From contig NZ_LFMW01000017.1 of assembly GCF_001050345.1 (NCBI RefSeq), positions 151,097 to 215,096 of the forward strand: a DNA stretch of 64,000 nt, given 5' to 3'. A program made the translations under genes and the position numbers. Under the pieces are notes generated by a model. That model saw nothing but the letters and a program-made list of their open reading frames with translations. It was not told the origin of the DNA and did not search any database. The DNA is from Pseudomonas fildesensis (GTDB taxonomy: Bacteria; Pseudomonadota; Gammaproteobacteria; Pseudomonadales; Pseudomonadaceae). Below, one piece after another: positions 23,851 through 33,046 of this stretch (its first letter is position 1; every line of letters begins with the position of its first letter).

Positions 23851-25230
23851 GTGACTGCACTGAACCCCCTGCAAAAACTCTGGCTGACCGAAACCGTGCG
23901 CCTGCGTGAAGAACACGCCGGCCCGCTGGAAGACCTGGAAGCCAACCGCCTGGCCCGCGCGGCCGGCGGCGACCTGCCGACGCGCGTTCAACAGCGCGCC
24001 CTGCATTTGGCCGAGCGCGACGGGCTGACCGCCGCCCTCACCCGCTGGCTGCAAGGCGCGCGGCTGGCGCTGATGTTGCTGGCGGTTGCCGCCGTCATCA
24101 GCGGCGCCGGCCTGGCCTTTGCCGCGATGGGTAACGGCTTGACCCCGGTGAACGTGTTCTGGGCCCTGGGCAGCCTGCTCGGCTTGAACCTGATTTTATT
24201 GATTAGCTGGGCCCTGGGCCTGCTGTTTGCCGGCGAACACAGCGCCAGCCTCGGCCGCCTGTGGTTGTGGCTCAGCGAAAAACTCGCGCGTGACGCCAAG
24301 GCCGCACAACTGGCGCCGGCGTTGCTGCTGTTGTTGCAGCGCCAGAAACTCAATCGCTGGGCCGTCGGCGTGCTGGTCAACAGCCTGTGGCTGCTGGCGT
24401 TGCTCAGCGCGCTGGTGATCTTGCTGACGCTGCTCGCCACAAGGCGCTACGGTTTTGTGTGGGAAACCACCATCCTCGGCGCCGACACCTTCGTCGCCGT
24501 GACCCAGGCCCTCGGCGCCCTACCCGCCTTGTTGGGCTTCAACGTGCCAACCGTCGAGATGATCCGCGCCAGCGGCGACTCAGCGCTGAATATCGAAAGC
24601 GCCCGCCAAGCCTGGGCCGCCTGGCTGGTGGGCGTGCTGTTGATCTACGGCTTGTTGCCGCGCCTGGTCCTCGCCCTGCTGTGCCTGTGGCGCTGGCAAC
24701 GCGGGCGCGCGGCCCTGCGCCTGGACCTCAACCTGCCCGGCTACAGCCCATTGCGCGAACGCCTGATGCCGAGCAGCGAACGGCTTGGGGTGAATGACGC
24801 CGCACCGGAACAGTTGCATCACGTCAGCGGCGGCGTCAGCGAACTCGAAAGCGACGGCGCCCTGCTGGTAGCCATCGAACTCGACGATCAACACGCTTGG
24901 CCGCCCAAACTGCCAAGCAGCGTGAAAAACGCCGGCATCCTCGACAGCCGCGAATCGCGCAACAAGCTGCTGGAACAACTCACCCGCTTCCCACCCGCGC
25001 GCCTCGCCATCGCCTGCGACCCACGCCGCTCGCCGGACCGTGGCAGCCTGGCGTTGATCGCCGAACTCGCGCGCAGCGCCACGGCCACCCGCGTCTGGCT
25101 GCTGCAAGCCCCCACAGGCCAAGCGCTGGATGCCGAGCGGCTGGGCGATTGGCACGCGGCGCTGCAACAACTTGAGCTGCCGTTCGCCGACTGCGCGCCG
25201 TTGAACTGGCTGGAGACCGGTCATGACTAA
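23851..25230 (+). CDS. DUF2868 membrane protein
   Basis: 459 residues, GTG start with AGGA 6 bases upstream. An N-terminal soluble part (1-70) holds a LREEHAGPLEDLEANRLAR stretch. Membrane segments follow around 72-95, 103-125, 170-195 and 255-280, then a soluble C-terminal ~170 residues. It matches what I know as DUF2868, a family usually next to a DUF3482 GTPase, as here with an 8-base overlap. The function is unknown; the pair probably forms a membrane-anchored GTPase complex. Confidence 0.75.
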   Translation: MTALNPLQKLWLTETVRLREEHAGPLEDLEANRLARAAGGDLPTRVQQRALHLAERDGLTAALTRWLQGARLALMLLAVAAVISGAGLAFAAMGNGLTPVNVFWALGSLLGLNLILLISWALGLLFAGEHSASLGRLWLWLSEKLARDAKAAQLAPALLLLLQRQKLNRWAVGVLVNSLWLLALLSALVILLTLLATRRYGFVWETTILGADTFVAVTQALGALPALLGFNVPTVEMIRASGDSALNIESARQAWAAWLVGVLLIYGLLPRLVLALLCLWRWQRGRAALRLDLNLPGYSPLRERLMPSSERLGVNDAAPEQLHHVSGGVSELESDGALLVAIELDDQHAWPPKLPSSVKNAGILDSRESRNKLLEQLTRFPPARLAIACDPRRSPDRGSLALIAELARSATATRVWLLQAPTGQALDAERLGDWHAALQQLELPFADCAPLNWLETGHD

Positions 25231-26590
25231 ACCGCTGAAACTCGCCGTGGTCGGCCACACTAACGTCGGCAAGACCTCGCTGCTGCGCACGCTGACTCGC
25301 GACGTCGGCTTCGGCGAAGTCTCCCACCGCCCCAGCACCACGCGGCATGTCGAAGGTGCGCGCTTGTCGGTCGATGGCGAAGCCCTGCTGGAGCTGTACG
25401 ACACGCCCGGCCTGGAAGATGCCATCGCCCTGCTCGATTACCTGGAACGCCTCGACCGCCCCGGCGAACGTCTCGACGGCCCCGCCCGCCTGGCGCGCTT
25501 TCTGGAAGGCAGCGAAGCCCGCCAGCGTTTCGAACAGGAAGCCAAGGTGCTGCGCCAATTGCTCGCCTCCGACGCCGGGCTGTATGTGATCGACGCCCGC
25601 GAGCCGGTGCTGGCCAAGTACCGTGACGAGCTGCAAGTGCTGGCCAGCTGCGGCAAACCGCTGTTGCCGGTGCTCAACTTTGTCAGCAGCAGCGACCACC
25701 GCGAACCGGACTGGCGCGAAGCCCTTGCGCGCCTTGGCCTGCATGCGCTGGTGCGTTTCGACAGCGTCGCGCCGCCGGAAGACGGCGAGCGTCGGCTGTA
25801 TGAAAGCCTCGCCCTGTTGCTGGAAAACGCGCGGCCGCAGTTGGAGCGGCTGATCCTGGATCAGCAAGCCCAACGCCAGGCCCGCCAGCAAAGCGCCGCG
25901 CGCCTGATCGCCGAACTGCTGATCGACTGCACCGCCTGCCGTCGCAGCGTAGTGACCGAAGATGAGCAGCAAGCCATCAGCGATCTACGCAAGGCTGTGC
26001 GCCTGCGCGAACAACGCTGCGTGGAGGCCTTGCTCAAGCTGTTCGGCTTCCGCCCGCAAGACGCCGCCGCCAGCGATTTGCCGCTGCTCGACGGGCGCTG
26101 GGGCGATGACCTGTTCAACCCGGAAACCCTCAAGCAACTCGGCGTGCGCGTCGGTAGCGGCATCGCTGCGGGGGCGGCAGCCGGTGCCGGCGTGGACTTG
26201 CTGGTCGGCGGCCTCACCCTCGGCGCCGCCGCCCTGGCCGGTGCCATCGCCGGTGGCGCCCTGCAAACCGCGCGCAGCTACGGCAGCCGCCTGCTCGGCA
26301 AAATCAAGGGCCAGCGCGAACTGACCGTCGACGACAGCGTGTTGCGCCTGTTGGCCCTGCGCCAGCGCCAACTGCTCAAGGCCCTGAACCTTCGCGGCCA
26401 CGCAGCGATGCACAGCATCAAGGTCGGCACGCCCCAGGACAAGACCTGGCGCGAGGGCAAACTGCCGGACGCACTGCACAAAGCCCGCGCCCATCCGCAA
26501 TGGTCGTCCCTCAACCCCCACGCCAAACTCAGCCAGGCCGAGCGCCAGGAACAGGTCGAAGCATTAGCGACCCGGCTCGATGAGGGATGA
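25223..26590 (+). CDS. GTPase with DUF3482 C-terminal domain
   Basis: 455 residues. The Era/TrmE-like G domain at the N-terminus has the P-loop GHTNVGKTS (about 11-19), switch I Thr (PSTTRHV) and G3 DTPG (about 60). The base-recognition motif is not a clear NKxD: the strand LLPVLNFVSSSDHRE reads NFVSSSD, so specificity may be changed. DUF3482 follows with a glycine/alanine-rich membrane-interacting hairpin at about 315-355 (GAAAGAGVDLLVGGLTLGAAALAGAIAGGAL). GGAG precedes the ATG. It overlaps DUF2868 by 8 bases. Confidence 0.85.
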   Translation: MTKPLKLAVVGHTNVGKTSLLRTLTRDVGFGEVSHRPSTTRHVEGARLSVDGEALLELYDTPGLEDAIALLDYLERLDRPGERLDGPARLARFLEGSEARQRFEQEAKVLRQLLASDAGLYVIDAREPVLAKYRDELQVLASCGKPLLPVLNFVSSSDHREPDWREALARLGLHALVRFDSVAPPEDGERRLYESLALLLENARPQLERLILDQQAQRQARQQSAARLIAELLIDCTACRRSVVTEDEQQAISDLRKAVRLREQRCVEALLKLFGFRPQDAAASDLPLLDGRWGDDLFNPETLKQLGVRVGSGIAAGAAAGAGVDLLVGGLTLGAAALAGAIAGGALQTARSYGSRLLGKIKGQRELTVDDSVLRLLALRQRQLLKALNLRGHAAMHSIKVGTPQDKTWREGKLPDALHKARAHPQWSSLNPHAKLSQAERQEQVEALATRLDEG

Positions 26591-26595
26591 CACGC

Positions 26596-27135
26596 TCACT
26601 GCGCGTACCACTCAAAGGCCAGAAAGGCCGTGCATAACGATCGAATCAACTCCTTGTCGGCTTTGTCGGCTACCCCGTCGTGGTCGACATCGCTGTTGGT
26701 AAACGACTCCAGCACGCCATCGCTGTCCCCGTCATAGGCGGCCGCCCTGTAGATCAGCGAGGCTTTACATCCAGGCGCTGCGTGCTCATGGAAGTCCAGT
26801 TTGACCGCGTTGGGCCTCCCCGTTTTTCCGTAGTTATCGACGTACAGGGTCAGCGTACGCTGCCAATGGCTGCGCTTATTGAACCAGTTCAATTTCAGGA
26901 AACTGTTGGCAAAAGTATCCGTCGATTGTTTTTCCAGCCTGCATGGCCGGGTGACCGGGCTCAGCTCGCCCGACCATTGAAGATCGACCTTGCCATCCGC
27001 GCTCATGTCCACCGCGAAGATCTCGTGGATCAGCTCATCAGGACAGCCAGCCTGCTGCTGATAAAAGTGCAGGATGACCGTATCCGCACGACCATTGCCG
27101 CTCATGTCCTGGGCAGTCACTTTCAAGTAGCGCAT
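26596..27135 (-). CDS. Hypothetical protein with repeated EF-hand-like acidic loops
   Basis: 179 residues, no signal peptide, no family recognised. Four short acidic loops follow a D-x-S/D-x-N/D-G pattern: DMSGNGRAD near residue 10, DMSADGKVD near 43, and DGDSDG and DVDHDG towards the end. They resemble dockerin/VCBS-type calcium-binding loops. The ATG at 27135 has AAGGAG 8 bases upstream. It converges on the DUF3482 gene, 5 bases apart. It may be a secreted or surface calcium-binding protein exported by a non-Sec route; this is inference. Confidence 0.65.
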   Translation of the reverse strand: MRYLKVTAQDMSGNGRADTVILHFYQQQAGCPDELIHEIFAVDMSADGKVDLQWSGELSPVTRPCRLEKQSTDTFANSFLKLNWFNKRSHWQRTLTLYVDNYGKTGRPNAVKLDFHEHAAPGCKASLIYRAAAYDGDSDGVLESFTNSDVDHDGVADKADKELIRSLCTAFLAFEWYAQ

Positions 27136-27227
27136 CAGCGTTGCTCCTTTTATTGAAGAAGCAAGCACCTTAGCGACCCAACCACCGAGGCTCTAGGCGG
27201 CGCATCTGCGTTTTGCGTAAGGCCAAT

Positions 27228-27782
27228 CTACATGGCGAGTAGCCGCGCAGCCTTGGCTTTGAGTATTTGCAGATCCAGTACCGGCACCTGCATTGCCTTG
27301 GCCTGTTCGTCCCAGTGGCGCATGCGCAAACTCACCGCGCAGAGCGGGTCTTGTTCAAACGTCCGGGCCTCTTCGGCCGTCATCACGCCGCCCTGATAAC
27401 CCAACGTGCGGCGGCTGGCTTCGCTCAAGCGCGCGTAGTAGTCCGGTTGGCTGAAGGTCAGGTAGCGCTTGGCCTGGACGTGGTATTCCACCAATTGGGC
27501 CATGCGCTCGCTGAAACCCGCCCGACGCAAATAGTCGGCGCCCAGCCGCTCATGGCTGACCACGCCATAACCGCCCATGTTTTCGCCACCCTGGCCGCAG
27601 AGGTGACCGATATCGTGGAAGAAAGCCGCCAGCACCACCTCATCATCAAAGCCTTCGGCCATCGCCCACTGTGCGGCCTGGGACATGTGTTCGATCTGCG
27701 ACACCGGTTCGCCGATGTAATCCGCCGCGCCGTGCTGTTCATACAAGCCGAACACGTCGGCAATTGCCTGTTCAGGGTTCAT
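27228..27782 (-). CDS. HD-domain protein of phosphonate catabolism (PhnZ-like)
   Basis: 184 residues with an HD-domain core: QIEHMSQAAQWA, then FFHDIGHL (His-Asp pair near residue 54), SHERLGADYL and VEYHVQAKRYL supply the metal ligands. Relatives include PhnZ, a mixed-valent di-iron oxygenase that splits hydroxylated 2-aminoethylphosphonate into glycine and phosphate. The ATG at 27782 overlaps the stop of the FAD oxidoreductase gene (ATGA). It ends the phosphonate cluster. The usual partner hydroxylase PhnY is not in the window, so the actual substrate may come from the adjacent FAD enzyme or from a gene elsewhere. Confidence 0.8.
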   Translation of the reverse strand: MNPEQAIADVFGLYEQHGAADYIGEPVSQIEHMSQAAQWAMAEGFDDEVVLAAFFHDIGHLCGQGGENMGGYGVVSHERLGADYLRRAGFSERMAQLVEYHVQAKRYLTFSQPDYYARLSEASRRTLGYQGGVMTAEEARTFEQDPLCAVSLRMRHWDEQAKAMQVPVLDLQILKAKAARLLAM

Positions 27783-28909
27783 CTCGGCGCTCCCCACAGC
27801 AATGTGATATTTCGCTCGGCCATCGCCGGGCCCACGCTCATGCCCACGCCGGTATGCATCAACGCCACATTCACCCCCGGCGCCGCGCACAGGAATGAAA
27901 ACGGCCCCGGCCCGCGAGAACCGTAGACGCCCTGCCAGCGTTCGACCACTTGGATCTTGCACCCCAGGGTCTGCTCGGCCAACTCGATCATCCAGTCGTC
28001 GACCTGTTCGGCGTTGAACGGTGACGCATCGCTGCCGTAGTCATGGGAGTCGCCGATGATCAGTTCACCATGGGGTGTCGGGCTGATCAGCAGGTGAATG
28101 CCGTGCTCATGCAGGTGCGGTGCGTCACGCAGGATTTGCGCCTGCACCGCCGCGGCTTCGGACAGGTCGGCGAAGGCACCGTAATGCACGCAACTCAAGC
28201 CGGTGAGCAACGCGTGCTGCAGGTTGAGATTGAGCACCGGCCGGGCACGCAACATTTGCAGGCGGCAGATACTCGGGTTGAGTTCGGCGATCGCCTCGGC
28301 CAGCAAGGTTTGGTAGTCGTGCCCGGAGCACACGATGATCTGCTCACCCCGAAAGCTTCCCGCCGTGGTGTGCACCTGGCCGGGCTCGACGTTGCGCACC
28401 AGGGTGGAAAAGTGAAACTCCACCTGGAGTTCGCGGCTCAGGTAGTTGATCAGCGCCGGGATTGCTTCGCGGGAATACAGCTGCTGATCGTCCTTGCCAT
28501 GCAACGCCGCGCGGTGATGGCGGAACTGCCCGCCGTACACGTCCTTCATCGCCGCGCCTTGCAGCAGCTCGACGTTGTAGCCGTGCTCTAACGCGCGACC
28601 GGCGCAGAAGGCTTCGAGCAGGTGCTCTTGCGCTTCGGTGCGGGCGAACAGGTACGAGCCGTTGCGCTTGAGCTGGAGCCCAGCCACCTGTGCCCAATGG
28701 CCCCAAATCTCGCGGCTCTCGCGTGCCAGGTCGAGCATCGGGCCCGGCGGTTGGCCGGTGACCAGGGCCTGGCCGAAGTTGCGCACCGAGGCACCCTGCG
28801 GCGTGGCGCTGCGCTCGAAGACCTTGACCTTGAGGCCGCGCTTGGCGGCGGCAAAGGCGTGGGACAGGCCAAGAATGCCGGCGCCGATGATTAACAGATC
28901 ACTACTCAT
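27779..28909 (-). CDS. FAD-dependent oxidoreductase of the phosphonate cluster (TIGR03364-type)
   Basis: 376 residues of the DAO fold: N-terminal Rossmann motif LLIIGAGILGLSHAFAAAKRG, a second strand KVFERS, and a C-terminal MHTGVGMSVGPAMAERN that closes the FAD site. Proteins of this group occur in aminoethylphosphonate clusters beside the HD-domain protein and are thought to oxidise an amino group of 2-aminoethylphosphonate or an N-substituted form. Neighbouring uptake genes for the same compound support this. The exact substrate is not shown by the sequence. A REP unit separates it from the binding-protein gene. Confidence 0.8.
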   Translation of the reverse strand: MSSDLLIIGAGILGLSHAFAAAKRGLKVKVFERSATPQGASVRNFGQALVTGQPPGPMLDLARESREIWGHWAQVAGLQLKRNGSYLFARTEAQEHLLEAFCAGRALEHGYNVELLQGAAMKDVYGGQFRHHRAALHGKDDQQLYSREAIPALINYLSRELQVEFHFSTLVRNVEPGQVHTTAGSFRGEQIIVCSGHDYQTLLAEAIAELNPSICRLQMLRARPVLNLNLQHALLTGLSCVHYGAFADLSEAAAVQAQILRDAPHLHEHGIHLLISPTPHGELIIGDSHDYGSDASPFNAEQVDDWMIELAEQTLGCKIQVVERWQGVYGSRGPGPFSFLCAAPGVNVALMHTGVGMSVGPAMAERNITLLWGAPR

Positions 28910-28930
28910 GCGTTCCTCTCGTCAAGGTCG

Positions 28931-28981
28931 TGACGCAGAGCGTCACCGGATGCATTCCCACGCGGAGCGTGGGAACGATCA
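28931..28981. repeat. REP-type element, family A (single unit)
   Basis: Contains GACGCAGAGCGTCAC and CCCACGCGGAGCGTGGG hairpins, ending GAACGATCA. Half of the larger elements at 32930, 49166, 60282 and 62261. It fills the gap between the binding-protein stop and the FAD gene. Confidence 0.8.
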
Positions 28982-28983
28982 AT

Positions 28984-30009
28984 TTACTGACCCGCCACCT
29001 TCTCCGACTTGCCGTCATAGCGCTTGCGCCATTCGGTCAGGATGCTGTCGCGGTTTTTCGAGGCCCAGGCAAAGTCGTTCTTGATCAACCGTTGCTCGTA
29101 GTCGGCCGGCAATTCGGTCTGCGGTTTGGCGATACCCGGTTGGGCGAGAACGGCGAAGTTGTCCTTGTACAGCTCCATCGCGGCGGGGCTGGCGGAGAAG
29201 TCGGCGAGTTGCTTCGCGGCGTCGGCGTGGGCGGTGCCTTTGATCACGGCGGTGGCTTCGATGTCCCAGCCCAGGCCTTCCTTGGGCAGGATGATGTCCA
29301 GCGGCGCGCCCTGGCGCTTCAACTGTACGGCAGGGTATTCGAAGGAAATACCAATCGGGAATTCCCCGGACGCGGCCAGCTTGCACGGCTTGGAACCGGA
29401 GTGAACGTACTGGCCGATGTTCTGGTGCAGGTCATCCATGTACTGCCAGCCCTGCTTCTCGCCAAAGGTCTGCAACCAGGCGCTGACGTCGAGGAAGCCG
29501 GTGCCGGACGACGCCGGGTTAGGCATCACGATCTTGCCCTTGTACTCGGGCTTGGTCAGGTCCTGCCAGCTCACCGGCTTGGTCAGGCCCTGCTTCTCGG
29601 CTTCGACGGTGTTGAAGCAAATCGTCGCGGCCCACACGTCCATGCCGACCCAGGCCGGTGGGTTGGCGGCGTCGCGGTAGTTTTTGCCGATCTTGTCCAG
29701 GTCCTTCGGTGCGTAGTTATCCAGCATGCCCTGCTGGTCGAGGATCGCCAGGCTCGACGCGGCCAGGCCCCAGACCACATCGGCCTGCGGGCGATCTTTC
29801 TCGGCGAGCAGCTTGGCCGTGATGATGCCGGTGGAGTCACGCACCCATTTGATTTCAACGTCGGGGTTGGCCTGCTCGAAGGCTTTTTTGTAGGTCTTTA
29901 ACTGCTCGGCTTCGAGGGCCGTATACACGGTCAACTCGGTTTTCGCGGCAAAGGCATTCAGGCTGAAGGCAGTGAGCAAAGCAGCGGCCAGCGTCAGGGG
30001 CTTGAACAT
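28984..30009 (-). CDS. phnS: 2-aminoethylphosphonate ABC transporter, periplasmic binding protein
   Basis: 341 residues with a signal peptide (MFKPLTLAAALLTAFSLNAFA). It has the fold of iron(III)/AEP-type binding proteins: ELTVYTALEAEQLKTYKKAFEQ at the start, WVRDSTGIITAKLLAEK, and IVMPNPASSGTGFLDVSAWLQ in the ligand cleft. It should capture 2-aminoethylphosphonate in the periplasm and hand it to the permease encoded upstream. Assignment to AEP rather than iron rests on the neighbouring phosphonate genes. AGAGGA lies upstream of the ATG. Confidence 0.85.
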   Translation of the reverse strand: MFKPLTLAAALLTAFSLNAFAAKTELTVYTALEAEQLKTYKKAFEQANPDVEIKWVRDSTGIITAKLLAEKDRPQADVVWGLAASSLAILDQQGMLDNYAPKDLDKIGKNYRDAANPPAWVGMDVWAATICFNTVEAEKQGLTKPVSWQDLTKPEYKGKIVMPNPASSGTGFLDVSAWLQTFGEKQGWQYMDDLHQNIGQYVHSGSKPCKLAASGEFPIGISFEYPAVQLKRQGAPLDIILPKEGLGWDIEATAVIKGTAHADAAKQLADFSASPAAMELYKDNFAVLAQPGIAKPQTELPADYEQRLIKNDFAWASKNRDSILTEWRKRYDGKSEKVAGQ

Positions 30010-30039
30010 GGTGCATTCCTCTAAAGGGGACAGATTTAT

Positions 30040-31753
30040 TTATTGGCCCGGCGCGGTCTGGCGCCAGGCTTGGGAGCGGCGCAACACGCCGCGTGAGGCC
30101 CACGCCAGCAGCAGCGAAACGCTGGCCGAGGTGAACAGGATCAGGGTCGACATAGCCGCCGCGCCGCCCACATTGCCGGCGTCGTCCATGTTCAACACGG
30201 CAACGGCGGCGAGGATGGTGTCGGGGCTGTAGAGGAAGATCGCGGCCGACACGGTGGTCATCGCCGACACAAACAGGTAGCGCACGATGTCCAGCAGCGC
30301 CGGCAGGCAAATCGGCACGGTGACGCGCAAATAGTGGCGGTACAGCGGCGCCTTGAGGGACAACGCGGCGGCTTCGAACTCGGTGTCCAGCTGGCGCAGC
30401 GCGGTGGTGGCGGTCATCTGCGCGGTGGTCAAATAGTGAGCAATGGTGCACACCACCAGCAGGGCCATGGTTCCGTAGAACACATGCAGCGGGTTGCCGT
30501 TGAGGTTGAAAAAGAACACGTAGCCAAGGCCCAACACCAAACCGGGCACGGCCATCGGCACAAAGCTGAGCATGCGCAGCGCCAGGTTCAGGCCCTTCTG
30601 GCCCTGGGTTTTTTTCCATCAGGTAGGCGCCGGTGAAGATCAGCACGCTGCCGATCAACGCCGTGCACAGCGCCATCGTCAAACTGTTGCGATAGGCCAG
30701 CCAGCCGCCGCCTGCAGTGTCTTCAAACTGGTAATGGTTGAGCGACAGCGACAGGTTGTACGGCCAGAACTTCACCAGCGAGGAGTACACCGCCATGCCA
30801 AACACCAGCAGCAACACCGCGCAAATCAGCAGCACGATGGCGAGGTAACAGCCATCGCGTAGTCTCGACGGCGCCGGCTGGAACACCTGGGCGCGGCCGC
30901 TCATTGAATCGCCATGCCGGCGCCGCAACCAAGCATCGACCGCAAAGCTGAACAGCGCCGGCACGAGCAATACCATGCCGATCAACGCGCCGCGACCGAA
31001 CTGTTGCTGGCCGACCACCGCCTTGTAGGCTTCCAGCGCGAGCACCTGATAGTCTCCACCGACCACCACGGGCACGCCGAAGTCGGTGATGGTCAGGGTG
31101 AACACCAGGCAGAACGCGGCGAACACCGCCTGGCGCGTCGCCGGCCAGGTGATGCTGCGAAACGCTCGGGCCGGGCTGGCGCCCATGCTCGACGCCGCAT
31201 CGAACAAGCGCGCATCCGCCAGCGACAGCGCTGACAGCAAAATCATCAAGGCGTGTGGGAAGGTGTAGATCACCTCACCGAGCACAATGCCCCAGAAGCC
31301 GTAGATGTTGTCCGACAGCAAGCCTCGCAACATCCCCTGGTTACCGAACAGGTACACCAGCGCAATCCCCGGCAGCATTGACGGCGCCATCAACGGCAGC
31401 AGCGACAGACCGCGCCAAATGGCCTTGCCCGGAATCAACGTGCGTTGAAGGGCGTAGGCAAACAGGTATGCCAGCGGTACGACGATGGCCGCTACGCTGA
31501 GGGAAACTTTCAGGCTATTGCCCAGCAGCCAGTGGAAGTTGGCGCTGGTCACCAGTTCGCGCGCAGCGACAAGGCCCCCGCCCTGCCCGGCCTCGCTGCT
31601 GAAACCGCGCCAGAAGATCGCCAGCAAGGGCAGCAATACGGCAACACCCAGCAGCACCAGCCACAACAATTTGCCGCCGACGACGAAAAAGCGATCGCCC
31701 ATTTCGGCACGGGAAACCTCACGCGGTATCGGCAATGTCATCTCAACGGCCAT
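30040..31753 (-). pseudogene. 2-aminoethylphosphonate ABC transporter permease, frameshifted
   Basis: Two-domain binding-protein-dependent permease (about 570 residues if whole) with some twelve membrane helices and two EAA-type loops (DAASSMGASPARAFRSITWP; FEAAALSLKAPLYRHYLRVTVP). The frame breaks at a run of seven A in coding sense (T at 30609-30615): upstream reads GAYLMEKNPG and then nonsense. With six A it reads MEKTQGQKGLNLALRML and continues without a break to the stop at 30040. So there is one extra base. Either the transporter is inactive in this strain, slippage corrects it, or the base call is wrong. It starts one base after the ATPase stop. Confidence 0.85.
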
Positions 31754-31754
31754 C

Positions 31755-32819
31755 TCAGGCAAACACCTGCAGGCTGCGCGGCGGCAACGCCACCCAGATG
31801 TCCTGGGCACCCAGGCGCGGCATGGCTTCCGGCGCCAGCTCGGCGAGCAACGGGTGACCGGGCAACTGCTCCAGCTCGAAGCTCATGCGGCAGCGATTAC
31901 CGAGGAAGGTGATCTCGCGGACCTTGGCCGGGAACAGGTTTTCTTCATGCACCGGCGGGTTCACGCTGATGGCTTCCGGACGGCAGAACAGGCGCCCGGA
32001 TTTGGCCACGCCGGCGTCGTCGGCCAGGCGCATGTTCAGCCCGCCGACCTGGGCATGGCTGGCGCTGTTGCGGCTGAACGGCAGCCAGTTGCCCTGGCCG
32101 ACAAATTCCGCCACGAACGGCGTGGCCGGGCGGTCGTAAATTTCTTGGGGCGTGGCGTATTGCTCGACCTTGCCGTTGTTCATCACGGCGATGCGGTCGG
32201 CCATCAGCATGGCTTCGTCCTGGTTGTGGGTGACCATCAGCGTGGTGATGCCCAGGCGCCGTTGCAGTTGGCGCAGCTCGGTGCACAAGTGCTCGCGGAC
32301 GCGGGCGTCGAGGGCGGACATCGGTTCGTCCAGCAGCAACAACGAAGGCGCCGGCGCCAAAGCACGCGCCAGGGCGACACGCTGCTGCTGACCGCCGGAG
32401 AGTTGGCCGGGGTATTTCTTTTCGCTGCCGAGCAGGCCGACCAGTTCAAGCATCTGCCCGACGCGCTTGCGCACTTCATCGCGGCCGCTGCCAGTGAGGC
32501 CGTAGCCGATATTCGCTTCGACGGTGAGGTTGGGAAACAGCGCGTAGGACTGGAAAAGAATCCCGTAGTCCCGCGCCTGCGGTGGCAGCAGGGAAACGTC
32601 ACGCTCGCCCAGATACAGTTCGCCGCTGTCCTGGCGCTCCAGGCCGGCGATGCAACGCAGCAGGGTGGTCTTGCCGCAGCCGGACGGGCCCAGGAGGCAC
32701 ACCAACTCGCCGGCGGCGACGTCCAGGGACACATTGTCCAGCGCGGTAAAGGCGCCGAAGCGTTTCTGGATACCGCGCACCTTCATCGGCGCGCCGGGTT
32801 GGGTCAGGGCTGTGTTCAT
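31755..32819 (-). CDS. phnT: 2-aminoethylphosphonate ABC transporter ATP-binding protein
   Basis: 354 residues. Walker A is GPSGCGKTT (about 44-52), the Q loop is FQSYALFPNLTV, the signature is LSGGQQQRVALARAL, Walker B is LLLLDEPMSALD, and the switch His is in MVTHNQDEA. A C-terminal TOBE-like domain follows (about 245-350). It energises the permease encoded next. First structural gene of the phosphonate operon; the LysR gene lies upstream in the same direction beyond a REP element. Confidence 0.9.
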   Translation of the reverse strand: MNTALTQPGAPMKVRGIQKRFGAFTALDNVSLDVAAGELVCLLGPSGCGKTTLLRCIAGLERQDSGELYLGERDVSLLPPQARDYGILFQSYALFPNLTVEANIGYGLTGSGRDEVRKRVGQMLELVGLLGSEKKYPGQLSGGQQQRVALARALAPAPSLLLLDEPMSALDARVREHLCTELRQLQRRLGITTLMVTHNQDEAMLMADRIAVMNNGKVEQYATPQEIYDRPATPFVAEFVGQGNWLPFSRNSASHAQVGGLNMRLADDAGVAKSGRLFCRPEAISVNPPVHEENLFPAKVREITFLGNRCRMSFELEQLPGHPLLAELAPEAMPRLGAQDIWVALPPRSLQVFA

Positions 32820-32929
32820 GGAGGCACCTCATCAAACTGATGAAGGCCATGCTAGGCAGGCAATGAGTCCCTGGTGTGGCAGAAAGGCAAAATGGGGCGA
32901 TAGTGGTATTCGTAGATTTGGGTTACCCA

Positions 32930-33044
32930 TGATCGTTCCCACGCGCAGCAAAGGAATGCATCCAGTGACGCTCTGCGTCACGTCTTTAAGAGCGGACGCA
33001 GAGCGTCCAGGGCGGCATTCCCACGCGGAGCATGGGAACGATCA
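32930..33044. repeat. REP-type element, family A (paired units)
   Basis: Begins TGATCGTTCCCACGC and ends in the complement GGGAACGATCA, with GACGCTCTGCGTCAC and GGACGCAGAGCGTCC hairpins inside. It fills most of the 227-base gap (32820-33046) between the ATPase and LysR genes; the rest should hold the operon promoter. Confidence 0.85.
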
Positions 33045-33046
33045 AC

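Noticed and set aside
30600..30630. Programmed -1 frameshifting in the permease
   Set aside because: A AAA AAC is present, but a -1 shift leads to an early stop; the downstream frame needs +1.
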